DNA of 64,000 bases, from NCBI RefSeq assembly GCF_014962245.1, contig NZ_CP063144.1:114582-178581 (forward strand), given 5' to 3'. Positions 16,080-23,840 of this stretch are shown here, in pieces. Within the stretch, counting starts at the first letter, position 1; the number at the start of each line of letters is the position of its first letter. The notes below the pieces were generated by a model, which was given only the letters and a program-made list of their open reading frames with translations, had not been told where the DNA came from and did no database searches. The stretch is from Thermosphaera aggregans (lineage in GTDB: Archaea; Thermoproteota; Thermoprotei_A; Sulfolobales; Desulfurococcaceae). Position numbers and translations under genes: made by a program.

Positions 16080-16213
16080 GCCGGGGTAGCTCAGCACGGT
16101 AGAGCGCCGGGCTGTTAAAGGGGGTTGGAAACCAGCCCCCTGCAGAAACCCGTTTCGAAAAGCCTGGTATGGCGGATACCCGGTGGTCCGGGGTTCGAGT
16201 CCCCGCCCCGGCG
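16080..16213 (+). tRNA. tRNA-Asn (GTT anticodon) with 60-nt intron
   Basis: Exon 1 is 16080-16117 and exon 2 is 16178-16213; joined they make a 74-nt tRNA with acceptor GCCGGGG/CCCCGGC, anticodon stem CCGGG/CCCGG and loop CTGTTAA, anticodon GTT. The intron (16118-16177) sits after position 37, the canonical archaeal site for a bulge-helix-bulge cut by the splicing endonuclease; one base of ambiguity remains because A flanks both sides. The intron itself carries a 9-bp hairpin (GGGGGTTGG/CCAGCCCCC). A TTTATAAA box lies about 35 bases upstream. Confidence 0.95.
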
Positions 16214-16225
16214 CTACCCTGCTTC

Positions 16226-17512
16226 TCACGGGCTCAGAACTATCTCGTCACCCGTCCTGGGCGCGATGATGTTGACGTCTCCCCCAAGCCTCTCGCTCAG
16301 CTCCTTCCTGAGGGCTTCCTGGTCGTCGTCTCCCCCGTGGATCAGGACGATGTTTTTCACGCTTGCCTTGTACTTCTCAGCTATCTCCGCGAGGCCGTCC
16401 CTCCCAGCGTGGCTTGAGAAATCATACCACTCAACCCTGGCCTTAACCTCGTTAAGCTCCATCTCCGGGAGCCTGCCCTCCTCGAGGAGCTTGTGACCAT
16501 TGCTCGCTGGTGCTTGATAGCTCACCAGGAGGACAGCGTTCCTCGGGTTATCCGCAATCTTCTTGAAATAGTACACGCTTGGACCGCCCTTCAACATTCC
16601 AGCGGAGGCTATTATCACGCAGGGCTTGTTGACAAGCTTCTTCCTCTCGCTCGCCTTGGTTACGAAGTTAACGTTCTCCACGGTTTTCATGAACAAGCTG
16701 GGGTCTCTAAGGAACTTCCTGTGTTTCAAGTAGATCTCGCTGATGTCTTTAACCATGCCGTCGATGTAGACGTCAACATATGGTAGCTCGCTCGTGAGAA
16801 GGGTCATCAACTCCTGGCTCCTGCCAACGCTGAAGGCAGGTATCAGTACTGTGCCCCCCTTGTCCACAACCTCCTCAACCGTTTCGACAAACCTTTTCTC
16901 CACTAAATGCCTCTTAGGATGGTTCCTCCCGCCGTAGGTTGACTCCATAATAATAGTGTCAACGCTCGCGGGCAGGAAATCAGCTCCGGAGAGTGTCCAG
17001 GTGGAGATATTGTTAACATCTCCCGTGTAAAGGATTCTCTCCCCGGTTGAGGTTTCGAGATAGACCATGGTGCTACCTAAGATGTGGCCCGCGTTTGAAA
17101 ACACTAGTTTGAAACCCTGCTCAACAGACTCCTGGTAGTCGACGAAGACCGTGCTGGAGTACATTTTCTCAAACTCCAGCATGTCGTACTCGATCACCGC
17201 GGCGTTGAGCTTGAGGAAGTCTATTGTTAGAAGCCTAGCTATGTCAAGGGTTGGGCGTGTCGAGTATATCTTTGGCTTACCGGTGATGAACAGGTATGGA
17301 GCTGCACCCACATGGTCTAAGTGGGCGTGCGAGATTACGACAGCGTCAAGGTCGACAGGCCTCACGTGGAGAGGCAGCTGCGGCATATCCTTCTCGTCAA
17401 AGTTTACCCCGTAGTCGAAAAGCACTTTCTCCTTGCCTTCTAGGAGGTATGCAGCCCTGCCTACTTCCCTGCCGCCGCCTAAAATCCTTAGCTTAACCGT
17501 CAAACATATCAC
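16226..17512 (-). CDS. Beta-CASP metallo-beta-lactamase ribonuclease (aCPSF2/RNase J-like)
   Basis: 428-residue RNA nuclease of the CPSF family. The zinc site motif HAHLDHVG is at 62-69, followed by ESTYGGRNHP, and the beta-CASP region by SFSVGRSQE, ASAGMLKGG and the C-terminal metal ligand in LIHGGDDDQ. There is no N-terminal KH domain, so this is the KH-less aCPSF2-like class rather than aCPSF1. It would act in 5' or 3' end processing and RNA decay. The start is GTG at 17512, or TTG nine bases later (MTVKLRILGGG), which is the more usual family start. Confidence 0.9.
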   Translation of the reverse strand: MICLTVKLRILGGGREVGRAAYLLEGKEKVLFDYGVNFDEKDMPQLPLHVRPVDLDAVVISHAHLDHVGAAPYLFITGKPKIYSTRPTLDIARLLTIDFLKLNAAVIEYDMLEFEKMYSSTVFVDYQESVEQGFKLVFSNAGHILGSTMVYLETSTGERILYTGDVNNISTWTLSGADFLPASVDTIIMESTYGGRNHPKRHLVEKRFVETVEEVVDKGGTVLIPAFSVGRSQELMTLLTSELPYVDVYIDGMVKDISEIYLKHRKFLRDPSLFMKTVENVNFVTKASERKKLVNKPCVIIASAGMLKGGPSVYYFKKIADNPRNAVLLVSYQAPASNGHKLLEEGRLPEMELNEVKARVEWYDFSSHAGRDGLAEIAEKYKASVKNIVLIHGGDDDQEALRKELSERLGGDVNIIAPRTGDEIVLSP

Positions 17513-17604
17513 TCACTAACTACTTCTTTGGGAAACCTGGTTGATTAAGATATAAATCACATCTATTATATGTTTGTTTAACCAGTGAGAGAGGTGTTTT
17601 ACAC

Positions 17605-17982
17605 GTGTTTTCCATGAGCCCGAGAGAGCTTAAGCGGATGCTTAAGAAAATGGGTATTGATGTTGAAGAATACGGTGATGTTGACAGGGTTGAGATTTTC
17701 CTGAAGAACAAGAAGCTGGTTATAACCAACCCGCAGGTTGTTGCGTTCAAAACAGGGGGTCAGGTCGCATTCCAAATCTCAGGCGTGGTGAAGGAGGAAG
17801 AGGTTTCAGCGCAGCCGGCTCCTCAGCAACCGGTTGCTGAGGAGGTTAAAATACCTGAGGAAGACATCAAGTTCGTCATGGAGCAGACAGGGGTTTCATA
17901 CGAGGAGGCTCGCAAAGCCCTTGTTAATTCGAAAGGGGATATCATCCAAGCAATACTAGCTATCAAGTCTGCAAAGGGTTAG
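17605..17982 (+). CDS. nac: Nascent polypeptide-associated complex protein
   Basis: Archaeal NAC binds nascent chains at the ribosome as a homodimer. The 125 residues comprise the NAC domain (KMGIDVEEYGDVDRVEIFLK, then NPQVVAFKTGGQVAFQISG), a Pro/Gln-rich linker (QPAPQQPVAEE) and a C-terminal UBA domain (EDIKFVMEQTGVSYEEARKA). GAGGTG at 17591-17596 is spaced 8 bases from the GTG at 17605, which decides the start over the ATG at 17614. It precedes PolB1 by a few bases and is probably co-transcribed. Confidence 0.94.
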   Translation: MFSMSPRELKRMLKKMGIDVEEYGDVDRVEIFLKNKKLVITNPQVVAFKTGGQVAFQISGVVKEEEVSAQPAPQQPVAEEVKIPEEDIKFVMEQTGVSYEEARKALVNSKGDIIQAILAIKSAKG

Positions 17983-17986
17983 GTTG

Positions 17987-20569
17987 ATGAGGATTAGCAA
18001 GATAGGCTATGTTGCATCCCTCCCTTCTGAAACATATGAGAAGGTTTTGAACAAGCCTCACTACCTTCTAGGAGTCTACTATGATGGTAAGATGGAGAAG
18101 GCTATCCTGGAATTCGTTGATGAGAAAGGGGAGAGGCTTGTTAAAATAGCCGACCCCACCAGGCACAAACCATACTTCCTAACATCTGATGACCCGTCGT
18201 TGATAAGAGAGAGGCTGGGGAACCTGGAGAACTCCGGGGTAGACTCTATCGAGGAGGAGTACAAGATCAACCCTCTCACCATGGAGAGGGTTCGCCTGGT
18301 GAAGGTGGTAACCAAGGACCCCTTGGTCGTGAGGAAGATTAGGAGCAAGTTCAACACCGCGTGGGAGGCTAAGATAAAGTATCATGCAAACTACATCTAC
18401 GATAACAAGCTGATACCGGGGATGAGGTATGTCACAGACTTCTCCAACGGTGTCCAGAAGCTCGTAATGGTTAAGCCAGAGATCCCTCAATCCCTTGTTG
18501 AAAAAGTAAGGGAGCTGTTCAGGAACGAGCCCCCTGAAACAGTGAAGCTTGCCGAGGAGCTCCTCCTCCTGTTCGAGGAGTCCCCGCCAAAGGTGAAGCG
18601 TGTAGCAGTTGACATAGAGGTTTTCACCCCGTTCAAAGGACGTGTCCCAAGCCCGAAGCTTGCTGAATACCCTGTCATCAGCATAGCGTTAGCCGGTAGC
18701 GATGGGTTGAAGAAAATACTCCTCCTGGCCAGGGAGTACAAGCATGATTTCGACTACATGATGGAGGACTACCCTGTTGAAGCCGAGGTGGAGGTGTTTG
18801 ACTCTGAGAAAGACATGTTGCTGGAAGCTTTCAGAATAATGGGGGGTTACCCGGTAGTCCTCACCTACAACGGCGATAACTTCGACCTTCAATACCTGTA
18901 CATGAGGGCTTTCAAGCTGGGCATACCGAGAAGCCACATCCCGTTGAAGATAGGGGAGGACATGATCAGGATTGACACGAGCATTCACCTAGACCTTTAC
19001 AAGTTCTTCTCGAACAGGGCTGTTAAAAACTATGCCTTCGGGGGGAAATACCAGGAGGAGAAGCTTGACGCTGTCTCTGGAGCACTGCTCGGAGTGTCGA
19101 AAATAGGTTTCGAGGAAACCATAGGCGACATATCAGCCTCGCTGCTAGTTGCATACAACTATAGGGATGCTGAGATCACGCTGAACCTGACAATGTTCAG
19201 CAATGAACTAGTCTGGAAGCTCATGATCCTTCTAGCCAGGGTTTCAAAGACAAGCATTGAAGACATATGCAGGAGGCAGATATCAAACTGGATTCAAAAC
19301 CTGTTCTTCTGGGAGCACAGGAAGCTCGGCTACCTCATACCTAACAAGGAGGATATTCTGAGACATGTAAGGAGCACTGGGACGAAGGCGATTATTGAGG
19401 GGAAGAAGTATGCTGGAGCCTTAGTGGTGGAGCCTCCGAAGGGAGCCTTCTTCAACGTGGTCGTCCTCGACATAGCCTCCCTGTACCCGAGCATTATTAA
19501 AAAATACAACCTAAGCTACGAGACCGTTGACATGAAATGGTGTAGTAAGACAATAGACATTGTGGATGAAACAGGGAGGAGGCTTCACGAAGTATGCGTG
19601 GACAAGCCCGGGCTGACGGCTCAGCTAACCGGTATTCTAAGGGATTTCAGGGTTGGAATATATAAGAAAAGGTCGAAGGATAAGAGCCTCCCTCCTGAAA
19701 CCCTAGCCTGGTACGAGGTGGTTCAGAGAGCTATCAAGGTCTTCATAAACGCCAGCTACGGTGTCTTCGGGGATGAGAAGTTCTCCCTGTACTCCCCAGC
19801 CGTGGCTGAAAGCGTTACCGCGATGGGCAGGAAGTCTTTCTACACGATTGTGAGGAAGGCTGCGGACCTCGGGGTTAAAACACTGTACGGTGACACAGAT
19901 TCAATATTCGTCTGGGCCCCGACCCAGGAGCAGTTGAAGAAGCTACAGTCATGGATTCTTGAGAAACTAGGGCTTGAGATCGAGATTGACAAGTCCTTCA
20001 CATACGTGGTTTTCACAGGGCTTAAAAAGAACTACCTCGGCAGAACCGTTGACGGCGGCATAGAGATCAAGGGGCTTGTCGCCAAGAAAAGAAACACCCC
20101 GGAGTTCCTCAAGGACCTGTTCGAGAATATTCTTGAAAAACTTAGGAGTGTTGAAAACCCCGCGGGCTTCATAGAGTTTGTCGAGTGGCTGGAGGATCAG
20201 GTGAAGACCATACACCACGATATAAAGAGGAAGGAGATAACGCTCGACCGGCTCGCTATAAGGGTAGCCTTGACGAAAACACCCTCCCTCTACACCAAGA
20301 CCAAGCCGCCTCACGTTAAGGCTGCGATCCAGCTGATGAACTACGGGTACAGCGTGGAGGAGGGAGATATCATAACGTTCGTCAAGGTGAAGAGCAAGGA
20401 GGGGTATAAGGCTATACAGCTGACGAGGCTTCAGGAGGTTGACCCGGATAAATACATTGAGCTGGTTAAAAGCGGGCTTGAGCAGTTCCTCTCAGCCTTC
20501 GGGATAAGGTGGGAGGATATCATAGGCTCGGGCGGGTTATCGGAGCTTTTAAGAAACCATAGGGCGTAG
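17987..20569 (+). CDS. polB1: DNA polymerase B1 (replicative B-family polymerase)
   Basis: High-fidelity DNA polymerase, 860 residues, closest in pattern to Sulfolobus Dpo1: RHKPYFLTSDDP, IPGMRYV, RVAIDIEV-type Exo I (VAVDIEVFTP), Exo II YNGDNFDLQYL and Exo III NYRDAEITL are intact, so proofreading should work. Polymerase motifs A (DIASLYPSII, near residue 493), B (KVFINASYGVFG) and C (LYGDTDS, near 634) are intact. It should be the main replicative polymerase. ATG at 17987 follows AAAGGGTTAGG and is preferred over the TTG at 17984. The neighbouring NAC gene is unrelated by function. Confidence 0.95.
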   Translation: MRISKIGYVASLPSETYEKVLNKPHYLLGVYYDGKMEKAILEFVDEKGERLVKIADPTRHKPYFLTSDDPSLIRERLGNLENSGVDSIEEEYKINPLTMERVRLVKVVTKDPLVVRKIRSKFNTAWEAKIKYHANYIYDNKLIPGMRYVTDFSNGVQKLVMVKPEIPQSLVEKVRELFRNEPPETVKLAEELLLLFEESPPKVKRVAVDIEVFTPFKGRVPSPKLAEYPVISIALAGSDGLKKILLLAREYKHDFDYMMEDYPVEAEVEVFDSEKDMLLEAFRIMGGYPVVLTYNGDNFDLQYLYMRAFKLGIPRSHIPLKIGEDMIRIDTSIHLDLYKFFSNRAVKNYAFGGKYQEEKLDAVSGALLGVSKIGFEETIGDISASLLVAYNYRDAEITLNLTMFSNELVWKLMILLARVSKTSIEDICRRQISNWIQNLFFWEHRKLGYLIPNKEDILRHVRSTGTKAIIEGKKYAGALVVEPPKGAFFNVVVLDIASLYPSIIKKYNLSYETVDMKWCSKTIDIVDETGRRLHEVCVDKPGLTAQLTGILRDFRVGIYKKRSKDKSLPPETLAWYEVVQRAIKVFINASYGVFGDEKFSLYSPAVAESVTAMGRKSFYTIVRKAADLGVKTLYGDTDSIFVWAPTQEQLKKLQSWILEKLGLEIEIDKSFTYVVFTGLKKNYLGRTVDGGIEIKGLVAKKRNTPEFLKDLFENILEKLRSVENPAGFIEFVEWLEDQVKTIHHDIKRKEITLDRLAIRVALTKTPSLYTKTKPPHVKAAIQLMNYGYSVEEGDIITFVKVKSKEGYKAIQLTRLQEVDPDKYIELVKSGLEQFLSAFGIRWEDIIGSGGLSELLRNHRA

Positions 20570-20646
20570 GGAGCGCGGTAGCAATAGTTTTATAACAGTA
20601 TTATTCTATAGATTCAGCAAGATTGCTTAACGAGGTGTTCAAGCAC

Positions 20647-20934
20647 ATGCCTAAGAAAAGAGAGAGCAGGGGTAGGCACAAGGGCGACAAGGGTAAGGTT
20701 GAAATCGTCCAGTGCGACAACTGCGGGAGAAGGGTTCCAAGCGATAAAGCCATATGTGTTACCAGGATGTACAGCCCGGTTCCACCGCAGCTCGCGGAGG
20801 AGTTGGAGAAGAAAGGGGCTGTTATACAGAGGTATCCTGTTACGAAATGCTACTGTGTCTCATGCGCAATCCACTACGGCATTATCAAGGTAAGGGCTGA
20901 GGAGGAGAGGAAGCCTAAGCCCTCGCCAGTGTAG
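20647..20934 (+). CDS. rps26e: 30S ribosomal protein S26e
   Basis: Small-subunit protein near the mRNA exit channel, present in crenarchaea and eukaryotes. The product from ATG 20647 (MPKKRESRGRHKG) has the zinc motif CDNCGRRVP and a second pair CYCVSC, with AICVTRMYSPVPPQL typical of the family. CGAGGTG at 20631-20637 is well spaced for 20647, so the TTG at 20623 is not the start. A TTTTATAAC box lies about 55 bases upstream. Confidence 0.93.
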   Translation: MPKKRESRGRHKGDKGKVEIVQCDNCGRRVPSDKAICVTRMYSPVPPQLAEELEKKGAVIQRYPVTKCYCVSCAIHYGIIKVRAEEERKPKPSPV

Positions 20935-20938
20935 TGGG

Positions 20939-21394
20939 ATGAGACTCCTCTACGTGGAGTTAGCCCCGGGTTTCACGCGCTCAGATATTTTAGATAGAAT
21001 AAGAATGCTTTACGGGAAACTATCCTATGAAAACCTTGAAGTAGGGTTTTTAACCCGGGGAGGCAACGGGCTCGTCCTCGAGAAGCTGGGGAGAGAAGGC
21101 TCCACAGTATCATCCTCCAGGAGTCTCGGAGAACTGGTGAAGGAGTTCTTCCACGACTGTAAAACCATCCATGTTTTAAGAGAGGATGGAGCGGTTTCAA
21201 AGCCTGTTGAAGACTGCTTCATCTCCGGCGTTCACACGGATCCCCCGGAGGAGCTGGAGCAGGTTTTAACAACACTCTCCTACACTGTTTTAAAAACCTC
21301 TCTAGGGCCAACCCCCTACCTGGCGAGCTCGCTGATCCCAATCCTATACCGCTTGAAAAGCCTGGAGCACATATTTAATATGTTTACAGTATAA
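20939..21394 (+). CDS. SPOUT-fold methyltransferase-like protein (TrmY/DUF358-like)
   Basis: 151 residues. The C-terminal half reads TIHVLREDGAVSKPVEDCFI then SGVHTDPPEE and TSLGPTPYLASSLIPILY, which resembles the knotted SAM-binding region of TrmY-type tRNA pseudouridine-54 methyltransferases (HEDG..., GDH.G..EEE, SLGP..Y.A.H). The N-terminal half is not alike. The gene starts 4 bases after S26e and is probably in its operon. I hold the SPOUT call as likely and the TrmY function as only possible. Confidence 0.5.
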   Translation: MRLLYVELAPGFTRSDILDRIRMLYGKLSYENLEVGFLTRGGNGLVLEKLGREGSTVSSSRSLGELVKEFFHDCKTIHVLREDGAVSKPVEDCFISGVHTDPPEELEQVLTTLSYTVLKTSLGPTPYLASSLIPILYRLKSLEHIFNMFTV

Positions 21395-21428
21395 TCTAAA
21401 ACTTGGAATGCGTGGAGGTAGTTGATTA

Positions 21429-21782
21429 ATGGTTAAAATCAAGAAGATCGTGTTGGTTACGGCTAAACACCACCCCTACCATAAAATGTGGGTTAAAATG
21501 GCTGAGGATTTAAGCAAGAGGGTTGGAAGCGAGCTTGAGGTTAAGGAGGAGGATTACGTCTACCTTGTCGAGCACGGGGACAAGGACGAGTTCGGCATGG
21601 CATGGGCGCCGCAAATACTCGTGGAGCTTGATGATGGGAGAGTCCAGTGGATTCTTTCCCAACTACCCTTAAACGAGGCTCTCCAGCCGGATGAGTCCAA
21701 GGCCCAGGAGATAATGCTGGAGAAGATAAGGAGTCTCGGCGTTGAGATTCCTGCTTCACCCATGGAGCATGAGGGAACCTGA
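21429..21782 (+). CDS. Conserved crenarchaeal-type protein, unknown function
   Basis: 117 residues with no recognised family. The beginning IKKIVLVTAKHHPYHKMWVK predicts a beta strand and an amphipathic helix; EFGMAWAPQILVELDDGRVQ in the middle is reminiscent of a cis-Pro strand of the thioredoxin fold, but there is no CxxC. No signal or membrane segment. It follows the SPOUT-like gene and is 3 bases ahead of the lysine methyltransferase gene, so the three are likely one transcript. Confidence 0.6.
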   Translation: MVKIKKIVLVTAKHHPYHKMWVKMAEDLSKRVGSELEVKEEDYVYLVEHGDKDEFGMAWAPQILVELDDGRVQWILSQLPLNEALQPDESKAQEIMLEKIRSLGVEIPASPMEHEGT

Positions 21783-21785
21783 GTT

Positions 21786-22271
21786 TTGACCCCCTACGTA
21801 CCATACGTTCCCTCACCCTACCCTGTGGTAAGGGAGATGCTTAGATTATCGAACGCCGGCCCTGACGACATCCTCTACGACCTGGGATGCGGCGATGGGA
21901 GAATAGTTATCACTGCTGTCAGAGAATTCAACGTTAAGAAGGCTGTAGGGATTGAGAAGGATTCGGAAAGGGTTAAGGAGGCTTCCTTAAAGATAAAGGA
22001 GGCTAATGTCTCCGACAGGGCTTTCATAATCCACGGCGATTTTTTCGAGGTAAGCATTGAGGAGGCAACCATTGTCACCTTATTCCTCCTCACATCCGTT
22101 AATGAAGCGTTGAAACCTAAGTTTGAGAAAGAGTTGAGGGATGGGGCTAGAATAGTCAGCCACGAGTTCAGAATACCCGGGTGGAGGGAGCAACGGGTTG
22201 TAGATGTAAGGGATGATAACGGCTTAACCCACACCATCTACCTGTACGTGAAGGGGAAGCACCGCTTCTAG
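21786..22271 (+). CDS. Protein lysine methyltransferase, aKMT type
   Basis: Class I SAM methyltransferase of 161 residues. YVPYVPSPYPVVREMLRLS then ILYDLGCGDGRIVITA (motif I), VGIEKDSERVKEA (acidic end of beta-2) and VSHEFRIPGWREQRVV match the small crenarchaeal aKMT enzyme (characterised in Sulfolobus), which methylates Cren7 and many other proteins. The start is TTG at 21786. Its stop overlaps the end of the converging TrmI gene by 4 bases. The target set in this organism is unknown but heat-stability lysine methylation is the family role. Confidence 0.85.
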   Translation: MTPYVPYVPSPYPVVREMLRLSNAGPDDILYDLGCGDGRIVITAVREFNVKKAVGIEKDSERVKEASLKIKEANVSDRAFIIHGDFFEVSIEEATIVTLFLLTSVNEALKPKFEKELRDGARIVSHEFRIPGWREQRVVDVRDDNGLTHTIYLYVKGKHRF

Positions 22272-23071
22272 GAAACCATTATCTTCCTCGCAAACACGAT
22301 GAAGCCTGTGTGCCCAACCATGAGGGTGTGGGGTCTAGTAGCACCCTCCTCAACACTGTACTCCCTGAGAAGTGTTTCGTAAGCGTGAACATCTCCGAAG
22401 CCGCCATGCCTCTCCATGGCCAGCACTGTCTTCTCAACCTGGTTAACCGTGGGAACGTATGCTAGAACAGTCCCCGCTGGCTTAACAGCCTGGTAAACAC
22501 TTTCAAGCGCGTTCCAGGGATCAGGCATGTCCAGGAAGAAAGCGTCAAGCCCTGCTACGCCTAGCGGCTCCCTTACATCGTGTTTAACCAGCCTCACCCT
22601 GCTGCTCAAGCCATGTATCTCCAAATGCTCCTTAGCGTTCTCCAAAGCCTTCTCGTTAACGTCGAAACCATATACGAGTCCGCTCTCCCCCACTATCTCA
22701 GCAAGCGAGAGCGTTAAAACCCCTGAGCCAACCCCTGCCTCGCCCACAATGCTACCGGGTTTCACGCCGGAGTAGTAGATCATTAGCGATGCATCCTTGG
22801 GATATATTATCTGGGTAATCCTCCTCACAGTAGATGAGTAATCATGCCTCAGCGGGCGGAGGAGGAGGGCTTTAACCCCTTGGCTCGTGGCAACGGCTTC
22901 ACCGTAAAGCCTCCCTACCAGCTCCTCGTGCTTGATGAAGCCTTTATCCGTCCCAAGGATTTTACCCGGCGTTACTTTCACGACGAACTTTCTAGAATCA
23001 TCTATGTAGACGAGTACCGTGTCCCCGGGTTTTATCGCGTCCATCGTGATCATCTTCAGCACTGGTGTCAA
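22268..23071 (-). CDS. trmI: tRNA (adenine-N1)-methyltransferase TrmI
   Basis: Makes m1A57/58 in the T loop of tRNA, a thermostability modification in archaea. The 267 residues have an N-terminal beta domain (MDAIKPGDTVLVYIDDSRKF) and a Rossmann MTase domain with EAGVGSGVLTLSLAEIVG (motif I) and FLDMPDPWNAL (motif IV, DMPDPW typical of TrmI). The start may be at 23071 (TTG reading MTPVLKMITMDAIKPGD) or at one of the ATGs 18-27 bases later (MITMDAIK). Its 3' end converges on aKMT. Confidence 0.92.
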   Translation of the reverse strand: MTPVLKMITMDAIKPGDTVLVYIDDSRKFVVKVTPGKILGTDKGFIKHEELVGRLYGEAVATSQGVKALLLRPLRHDYSSTVRRITQIIYPKDASLMIYYSGVKPGSIVGEAGVGSGVLTLSLAEIVGESGLVYGFDVNEKALENAKEHLEIHGLSSRVRLVKHDVREPLGVAGLDAFFLDMPDPWNALESVYQAVKPAGTVLAYVPTVNQVEKTVLAMERHGGFGDVHAYETLLREYSVEEGATRPHTLMVGHTGFIVFARKIMVS

Positions 23072-23159
23072 TCATCACTGTTCAGATATACCAACCTTCA
23101 ACATCAAGAATAAATAATTCCAAGCAATCTTATTAAAATACTCGTTGAAAGGTGGTTCA

Positions 23160-23612
23160 TTGGCAATCTACCTCTTCAGCATTAAGCCGGTGTACGCTTA
23201 CAGGATTTTCACAGGCGTGAAGAAGTTTGAGCTGAGGAGGTACATGGGTTTCGAGGTTAGAAGAGGGGACAGGGTCCTCCTGTACGTTAGCGGCCGGGTT
23301 AAATCATTGATGGGCGAGTTCACAGCTGGGAGGGTGATAACCGGCTCGCCCGAGGAGGTTTGGAGAAGGCTGTCCAGAATCCCTGGCACAGGTGTTGGAG
23401 AAGGCGATTACAAATATATCAAGGGTTCGAGACAGGCCATGGCTATCGAGGTGTTGAACCCTTTAGCATACCCTACACCTGTTGATCTTGAAACCCTGAG
23501 GAGAATACTCCCCGATTTCAACCCTCCGTTAAGCATGAGGATGCTTGACGAGGATGATCCATTAATAAAGCTTATAATTAGGAGAATTGAAGAACGGCTT
23601 GAAAAATCATGA
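23160..23612 (+). CDS. ASCH/PUA-like domain protein
   Basis: 150-residue protein with the pattern [49 protein letters not shown], which is the ASCH/PUA-like fold often seen in RNA-binding or small RNA-modifying proteins. The start is placed at TTG 23160 because AAAGGTGG at 23148-23155 is a Shine-Dalgarno for it; the upstream TTG 23145 would lie before that site. It converges on the ribbon-helix-helix gene, overlapping it by 6 bases. No catalytic residue can be named. Confidence 0.7.
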   Translation: MAIYLFSIKPVYAYRIFTGVKKFELRRYMGFEVRRGDRVLLYVSGRVKSLMGEFTAGRVITGSPEEVWRRLSRIPGTGVGEGDYKYIKGSRQAMAIEVLNPLAYPTPVDLETLRRILPDFNPPLSMRMLDEDDPLIKLIIRRIEERLEKS

Positions 23613-23786
23613 AAACTCGCTTTCACTAATCCATAACTCCTTCTTAAGCAAATCCCTTATCGCAACCCTGATAACCTCGCTCCTGCTACTGTACCTCCCT
23701 ATCTTGACGAGCTCGTCTAATCCCTCAACGTAGATCTCAGGCATTTTAACAGTTATCAAGCGCATCCTTGAAATAACGCCAGCCAT
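23607..23786 (-). CDS. Ribbon-helix-helix (CopG-type) small repressor
   Basis: A 59-residue gene, reading [20 protein letters not shown] then [20 protein letters not shown] and a basic helix [10 protein letters not shown]. This is a complete ribbon-helix-helix protein: the RLITVKMP strand would enter the DNA major groove and the [18 protein letters not shown] helix pair forms the dimer core. A perfect 20-bp palindrome lies 17 bases upstream of its ATG and overlaps the TATA box, so it very likely represses itself. No toxin gene is adjacent. The next gene upstream on the same strand is a membrane glycosyltransferase, the converging gene an ASCH protein. Confidence 0.85.
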   Translation of the reverse strand: MAGVISRMRLITVKMPEIYVEGLDELVKIGRYSSRSEVIRVAIRDLLKKELWISESEFS

Positions 23787-23802
23787 TTTAAGCCCCGTTT
23801 AA

Positions 23803-23822
23803 AAATCGATATATATCGATTT
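23803..23822 (-). promoter_or_regulatory. Perfect 20-bp palindromic operator at the RHH gene promoter
   Basis: AAATCGATATATATCGATTT is identical on both strands and contains the TATATAT of a TATA box. It ends 17 bases before the ATG of the ribbon-helix-helix gene (start at 23786). RHH dimers bind such symmetric sites, so I read it as an autoregulatory operator blocking TBP. The CDS of the mannosyltransferase-like protein ends at 23841, so the site sits in the short gap between them. Confidence 0.75.
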
Positions 23823-23840
23823 AAAAACCCCTGGATATTG

